64,000 bases of DNA from Streptomyces sp. AJS327 (lineage in GTDB: Bacteria > Actinomycetota > Actinomycetes > Streptomycetales > Streptomycetaceae): the NCBI RefSeq assembly GCF_013450295.1, contig NZ_SKBR01000001.1:500001-564000 (forward strand). Reading direction: 5' to 3'. The notes beneath the pieces are model-generated. The model ran no database searches. It saw only the letters and a list, made by a program, of their open reading frames with translations, and was not told the origin of the DNA. This document shows, piece after piece, positions 60,419-64,000 of the stretch (the first letter of the stretch is position 1; each line of letters begins with the position of its first letter). The position numbers and the translations under genes were made by a program.

Positions 60419-60856
60419 CTACTGCTGAGCGGCGATGTACGCCTCGTCCAGCAGGTCCACGACCTGCTGAGCACTGCAGGTGGTGGCCTCGCGGATGCGC
60501 AGACTTCGCCACCGGGTCCAGTACGCCCGGGTGACTGGTTGCTCCATCAGAGATTGGGCGGTGGCGCGGACCGCGTTCTTGTCCAGCAGCCCGAGGTCGT
60601 ATTTCAGGGCTAGGAAGGAGATCAGCCGGTTGGCCATCTGGGTCTGGGTGGCCGTCTCGCTGTCCTGGGCGGAGTCCCACAGCGGGGTGAGGGTGGGGTC
60701 AGCGGCCAGATCGGACATCAGGTCCGCGTGCATCCGTGCGACGTCGAGCGTGAGATTGCGTCGGTGTCGGCGCTCGGCGAGGACGAGGTGTGACGCGGCG
60801 ACGGTGGTGAGCGCCAGTAAGGAGACAACGCGAAAGGACGTGAACGCGGAGGTCAT
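60419..60856 (-). CDS. DUF6082-family membrane-anchored protein
   Basis: A 145-aa protein with one N-terminal membrane helix (about 8-26, VVSLLALTTVAASHLVLA) and a soluble helical domain with NLTLDVARMHADLMSDLA, FLALKYDLGLLD and TRAYWTRWRSLR. This fits DUF6082, a Streptomyces family of unknown function often found in regulatory or metabolite clusters. GGAGAGG is 2 nt before ATG 60856. It lies between the methyltransferase and the GntR-methyltransferase fusion genes, all leftward. Confidence 0.75.
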   Translation of the reverse strand: MTSAFTSFRVVSLLALTTVAASHLVLAERRHRRNLTLDVARMHADLMSDLAADPTLTPLWDSAQDSETATQTQMANRLISFLALKYDLGLLDKNAVRATAQSLMEQPVTRAYWTRWRSLRIREATTCSAQQVVDLLDEAYIAAQQ

Positions 60857-60879
60857 AACCTCTCCATATCGTTGAGGGC

Positions 60880-61695
60880 TTACATGAGTTTTTCGGGAGC
60901 CAGGAGTAGGCACGCGGTTTTTGTGTCTCGATGCCCGGCGAGATACCAGCGGTCGAGTACTTTCCACCCGTCGCACAGCACCATCAGCTCTCGTTCTGTG
61001 AAACCGGTGCGGTCCGTGCGGTCGGCCGTGATGGGCACCATCAGGTGGAATCGGCCGCCTGGCCGGAGCCATCTGGTGCGAGCCCAGGCCATGATGCTGT
61101 GAGGCCGCGGAAGGACATGCAGCGTGAGGCGGGCGGTGATCAGGTCCGCCTTCGCCGTGCCCGGGATGGCGTCTATGTCGGGCCTGGTGAAGTCATGCAG
61201 GGCGTAGCTGAGGTGGGGTGAGGCGCGGCGCGCGGAGGCGATCGCCTGTGGGGCCCAGTCCAGACCGACGGTCTCAAACTGCCAATTGGCCAGGATGCGA
61301 GTCCAGCTACCGACGCCGCACCCCAGATCGATCGCCAGCCCGCGGCGCGGTCCCAGCCTGGCCAGCACCTGCTCCTGCTCGACCTGGCTGATGAGCCGGG
61401 TACTGCGGGGCCGTGGCGGTGACGACGGGGGAGGGGAAGCGGTTCGGGGCCGGGGTGGTGGCACGTCGCCGGGCTCCGGTATAGGCGTCTCCGGCACCCG
61501 AGCTGACTCTCCAGGGGTTTTCGATACGACGCCGGCGCACGAGAGCTGGATAAGGGCTTCACGCACCGTCGACCGGGAAACTCCAAGGTCCGATTCCAGG
61601 CTCCGTAGAAGAAGTAGCTGGCCGGGCAGGTAATGCCCAGAGTGGATCAGTACGTGGATTCTTTGAGCAACGGAAGCAGAAACAGGCTGAGTCAT
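60880..61695 (-). CDS. Fusion of GntR-type winged HTH and SAM-dependent methyltransferase
   Basis: A 271-aa protein with two clear parts. Residues 1-67 are a GntR winged HTH (RIHVLIHSGHYLPGQLLLL, LGVSRSTVREALIQL). A Pro/Ser/Arg linker (70-98) leads to a class I methyltransferase (about 105-271) with motif I LAIDLGCGVGSW, FETVGLDWAP and RTRWLRPGGRFHLMV. The reading frame is continuous, with no sign of frameshift. GntR regulators normally carry FCD, UTRA or aminotransferase domains, so this is an unusual architecture. Its ATG follows the TPR gene's stop by 1 nt (TGACATG), so the two are coupled. Confidence 0.85.
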   Translation of the reverse strand: MTQPVSASVAQRIHVLIHSGHYLPGQLLLLRSLESDLGVSRSTVREALIQLSCAGVVSKTPGESARVPETPIPEPGDVPPPRPRTASPPPSSPPRPRSTRLISQVEQEQVLARLGPRRGLAIDLGCGVGSWTRILANWQFETVGLDWAPQAIASARRASPHLSYALHDFTRPDIDAIPGTAKADLITARLTLHVLPRPHSIMAWARTRWLRPGGRFHLMVPITADRTDRTGFTERELMVLCDGWKVLDRWYLAGHRDTKTACLLLAPEKLM

Positions 61696-61696
61696 G

Positions 61697-63046
61697 TCAG
61701 TTCTCGGGGAGAGACTTCAGAAGGCCGCCGATGCGCTGTGCGTCCTCCGTGCTGAAGGAGTCGGGGAAAAGGTCAAGAAGACGCTGGGCTTCGGAGTACG
61801 CCTCGGCGGCCAAGTCCCATTGCTCATGGCGGTGGTGGATATCGCCGCGGACTTCTTCCACGCGCACGATCCAGGACCGGGCGCTCGCGGCGTGGAAAGC
61901 TGCCTTCGCCCGCTCCAGCAGATGAAGAGCGGGGGTGGGGTCAGAGGCCCGGACCGCATGGGCCCAAGCCAGCCAGGTGAGCGCCCTCGCGGCATCCAGC
62001 GAGTCACCCAGGCTGGTGAGGTCAGCATGGGCGCGACTCAGCACCTTGATCGCGGTATCCGGACTGCCGAGATGCAGCTCGACTTGCCCCAGCTGGATCC
62101 GCGTGAGGCTGCACTGCCGCTGGTAGAGGAACCCCTCCTCCTCAGAGGAGGCTTCCTGGTGCAGGCGCTCGCGCAGAGACAGGGCCTTGACGAAGTACTC
62201 GCGCGCCACGCGCACTCGCGCGGCCGGGTCCAGCCCAGCAACCCGGGTGGCGCTCTCCAACGCGACGCTGCCCGCCTGATGAGTGGCCTGCGCCTCCGCA
62301 CGGACATCGCCGTCGACGTGGGCGCTGTCCCTCGCCTCCAAGGCGCACTCCCACGCCTGGTCATACGCTCGGCCAGCTCGGAGCATCCCCGCCAGCGACG
62401 TCAGCATCTCCCGAACCGCACACCGGTCCCCGGCCGCCCGCGCGGCGGCCAGACCGCGCTCGTGCGCGTCGATCGCGACGGGCACCGGCTTCGCGCGGTG
62501 CCAGTGAGGCCAGGCCGCGTGCACCACCTGCCACGCCAGAGAGTGCCAGCCCTGCGCCTCAGCCACCGTGAGGGCGGCCATCACCGTGGCCTCATGGCGC
62601 GCAAGCCACTCCACCGCCCCCGTCGGATCGGCGCCGAACGGCGGCGGGTCGGGCGGCATGTGCCGCAGATCCCGGGAGAGGCGCAGGTGCCACGGCGACA
62701 GCACCCGCTCCGCAGCGGTGGTGATCGCGACGATGCCCTCCACCCAGCGGCGGAGCGCCACCTCACGGTCGACGGGCAGATCATCACGGCTGGCCGCGGC
62801 CCGCGCCAAGTCACGCATCTCTGCGTCAAACCGCACCGTGGGCGCGGGCGTCACGTGAGATGGGCCCTCTTTCAGAAGGCCCGCCCCCACCAGGGCTTCG
62901 ACAAGGTGTCGCGCGTCGGGGATCGGCAGGCCGCAGGCCGCAGCCACCTCTTCCAGGTCAAGCACCGGCCCCGGCAGGTGCGAGAGCGCACGCCAGCACG
63001 AGCGCGTCTGGGCAGGCAATGAATCATAAATGGCCGGAATGGACAT
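61697..63046 (-). CDS. TPR-containing putative regulatory protein
   Basis: A 449-aa protein. The N-terminus (about 1-75) resembles a winged-helix region (LDLEEVAAACGLPIPDARHLVEAL VGAGLL). The rest is mostly tetratricopeptide-like helix pairs (about 150-440; QAWECALEARDSAHVDGD, FVKALSLRERLHQ, AYSEAQRLLDLFPD). The layout matches the C-terminal parts of SARP and NB-ARC/TPR regulators, but no P-loop is present, so it may be a derivative that lost its ATPase. GGAG lies 5 nt before ATG 63046, after an AT-rich promoter-like stretch (63055-63085). It leads the main cluster transcript. Confidence 0.7.
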   Translation of the reverse strand: MSIPAIYDSLPAQTRSCWRALSHLPGPVLDLEEVAAACGLPIPDARHLVEALVGAGLLKEGPSHVTPAPTVRFDAEMRDLARAAASRDDLPVDREVALRRWVEGIVAITTAAERVLSPWHLRLSRDLRHMPPDPPPFGADPTGAVEWLARHEATVMAALTVAEAQGWHSLAWQVVHAAWPHWHRAKPVPVAIDAHERGLAAARAAGDRCAVREMLTSLAGMLRAGRAYDQAWECALEARDSAHVDGDVRAEAQATHQAGSVALESATRVAGLDPAARVRVAREYFVKALSLRERLHQEASSEEEGFLYQRQCSLTRIQLGQVELHLGSPDTAIKVLSRAHADLTSLGDSLDAARALTWLAWAHAVRASDPTPALHLLERAKAAFHAASARSWIVRVEEVRGDIHHRHEQWDLAAEAYSEAQRLLDLFPDSFSTEDAQRIGGLLKSLPEN

Positions 63047-63163
63047 TGGTACTCCAAGAAGGGTTTGGATTCTTATTCCTGAGGAATCGACCCCGAAGAT
63101 CGGGCCCCCAGTACGCTGCGCTCTTTCGCTGTGATGTAGAGGCGAGGCACTTCCAGGCCGAGT

Positions 63164-63364
63164 TCATGCGCGTGCTCCTGGCGCGCATATGGGGCGGCGC
63201 GGAGCGATGATCTTGCCGTTTGGCAGCAGCTCGCCGGTGTCATCGAAGATCAGCACCTGGTTGCACAACAAGGCCCAGCCCTGAACGCCGCCGTGCGCGA
63301 TGACCTGTGCGGCTTCCCGGTCGGGGGCTTCCGCGGTGGGACACGGGGGGTTGTGCCGACACAT
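63164..63364 (-). CDS. DUF5999-family small protein
   Basis: A 66-aa protein starting CRHNPPCPTAEAPDREAAQV, then GWALLCNQVLIFDDTGELLP and PNGKIIAP, the full DUF5999 pattern with the N-terminal CxHxPPCP element and a third Cys, which suggests metal binding. Function unknown; the genes are widespread in Streptomyces beside regulatory cassettes. AAAGGAC lies upstream of ATG 63364. It is separated from the TPR gene by 117 bases. Confidence 0.85.
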   Translation of the reverse strand: MCRHNPPCPTAEAPDREAAQVIAHGGVQGWALLCNQVLIFDDTGELLPNGKIIAPRRPICAPGARA

Positions 63365-63427
63365 GGGCGCTCGTCCTTTCGAAGGCGCGGGGAGAAGGGA
63401 TACCGACGTCGAGAGCGGGGGCGAGCG

Positions 63428-63823
63428 TCATAAGGCGTCGTCTCCCATCAGGTCGAGAAGCGAGAGCATGGCCGTGGCGAAGCGGACGACGTGCCCGGAG
63501 GCGTCCTCTGGGCGGGGGTGCTCGGCGCTCAGCACGATCAGGCGTTGCATCTCCTCGACGGGGTACGGCCGCACGAGGTGCGGCACGACTCCGACGAGGC
63601 CGGTGGTGGCCGCCCGGAGCCGATCAGCGAGGGGACCGATCTCTTCGGGCGCGGGGTTCGCGAACTCGCCGATGGCTGCTTCCAGGTCGTCGTACAGCTC
63701 GTCGTTGATCGCCTCGCGGGCAAGGGAGCGGCGCAGGCCACCGAGGAGGACGCCCACCGTCGCGTCGTCCGTCGAGCACGGGCCGATCAGTTCGACGGCC
63801 CTGTCCGGCGTCATGGCCACCAT
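63428..63823 (-). CDS. Hypothetical protein, DUF6415-like
   Basis: A 131-aa helical protein without signal or membrane segments. The C-terminal part (GHVVRFATAMLSLLDLM) and the preceding HLVRPYPVEEMQRLIVLS resemble DUF6415 proteins, a Streptomyces family linked to natural-product loci; the match is by eye and tentative. GGGAGG 5 nt before ATG 63823 sets the start, rejecting 63859. The start codon overlaps the stop of the upstream ATPase gene (TGATG), so the two are translationally coupled. Confidence 0.5.
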   Translation of the reverse strand: MVAMTPDRAVELIGPCSTDDATVGVLLGGLRRSLAREAINDELYDDLEAAIGEFANPAPEEIGPLADRLRAATTGLVGVVPHLVRPYPVEEMQRLIVLSAEHPRPEDASGHVVRFATAMLSLLDLMGDDAL

Positions 63824-64000
63824 CACGGCCTCCCGGTGGGGACGCGGAAGCGGCACCATGTCGTCCGGCCGTCTTTGCTGACGCCCCAGGCCCGTGAGAA
63901 GACGGCCACGAGGAACATGCCGCGGCCGGAGTCCTCGTCGTCGCCGGCGTTACGCAGTTCGGCCGGGGTGGGGTTGGCATCGGTGACATCGACGCGGAGG
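63823..64000 (-). CDS. RsbW-like GHKL ATP-binding protein, C-terminal fragment (cut by window edge)
   Basis: The frame enters at 64000 and ends at the TGA at 63823-63825. The visible 58 residues read LRVDVTDANPTPAELRNAGD, then SGRGMFLVAVFSRAWGVS and TWCRFRVPTGRP. The strand with D and N after the G1 region and the SGRGM G2 box are typical of Streptomyces anti-sigma-type histidine-kinase-like ATPases. The rest lies beyond the window. It is coupled to the DUF6415-like gene by the TGATG overlap. Confidence 0.78.
   Translation of the reverse strand, partial: LRVDVTDANPTPAELRNAGDDEDSGRGMFLVAVFSRAWGVSKDGRTTWCRFRVPTGRP

Overview
The window is very GC-rich DNA, mostly above 70% G+C. It has GTG starts, strong GGAGG-type ribosome binding sites and long mirror ORFs on the strand opposite real genes. 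Gene content (Rpf/LysM muralytic protein, DUF3040, DUF5999, DUF6082, PucR and MocR regulators, many TetR regulators, CGNR zinc finger) points to a Streptomyces or close relative. No rRNA, tRNA, CRISPR array, integrase or complete transposon was seen.

Left and centre (1-45 kb) read as ordinary, well-preserved chromosome. They hold a truncated GT-C type membrane protein; a TetR/oxidoreductase divergon; a KhtT/KhtU-like K+(H+) antiporter pair; an Rpf resuscitation factor with a hairpin-rich leader; a VWA lipoprotein; and a receptor-type Ser/Thr kinase. Next comes a three-gene operon: YqiJ-like membrane protein, flotillin and a 1,636-aa AAA ATPase. It is followed by a PucR regulator, nhaA with a structured-looking leader, and a protein with a collagen-like Gly-X-Y tail. 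From 29 to 45 kb there are small regulator-plus-enzyme modules: VOC and PPOx proteins with a CGNR regulator; GntR plus an orphan ABC ATPase; TetR plus a membrane protein; methyltransferase plus MocR; TetR plus an enoyl-CoA hydratase-like protein; and a NemR-like regulator with an alpha/beta hydrolase and a DJ-1 protein that share an operator. Three small secreted four-cysteine proteins at 34-37 kb form an unrecognised paralogous family.

From 46 to 52.8 kb the sequence is a decayed accessory segment. It contains fragments of an amidase, an FAD protein and a GNAT, one WD40 repeat, and a frameshifted Cas6 gene without a CRISPR array. The intact genes there are an MFS exporter, a CoA-transferase behind a 33-bp palindrome, and a low-GC anti-sigma-type ATPase. 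Two copies of a ~90-bp degenerate element bracket the 49.6-52.8 kb part.

From 52.9 to 64 kb everything runs leftward and is tightly packed, often with 1-4 bp overlaps. The genes are an alanyl-tRNA synthetase (probably not the housekeeping copy), a HAD phosphatase, a phosphoribosyltransferase, a LOG-type protein, a nucleotidyltransferase, an Asp/Asn beta-hydroxylase-like protein, a methyltransferase, DUF6082, a GntR-methyltransferase fusion, a TPR protein, DUF5999, a DUF6415-like protein and an ATPase of the RsbW type. The combination suggests synthesis or modification of an aminoacyl- or nucleotide-containing metabolite. It is the best candidate for an undescribed system here. That function is inference from gene content.
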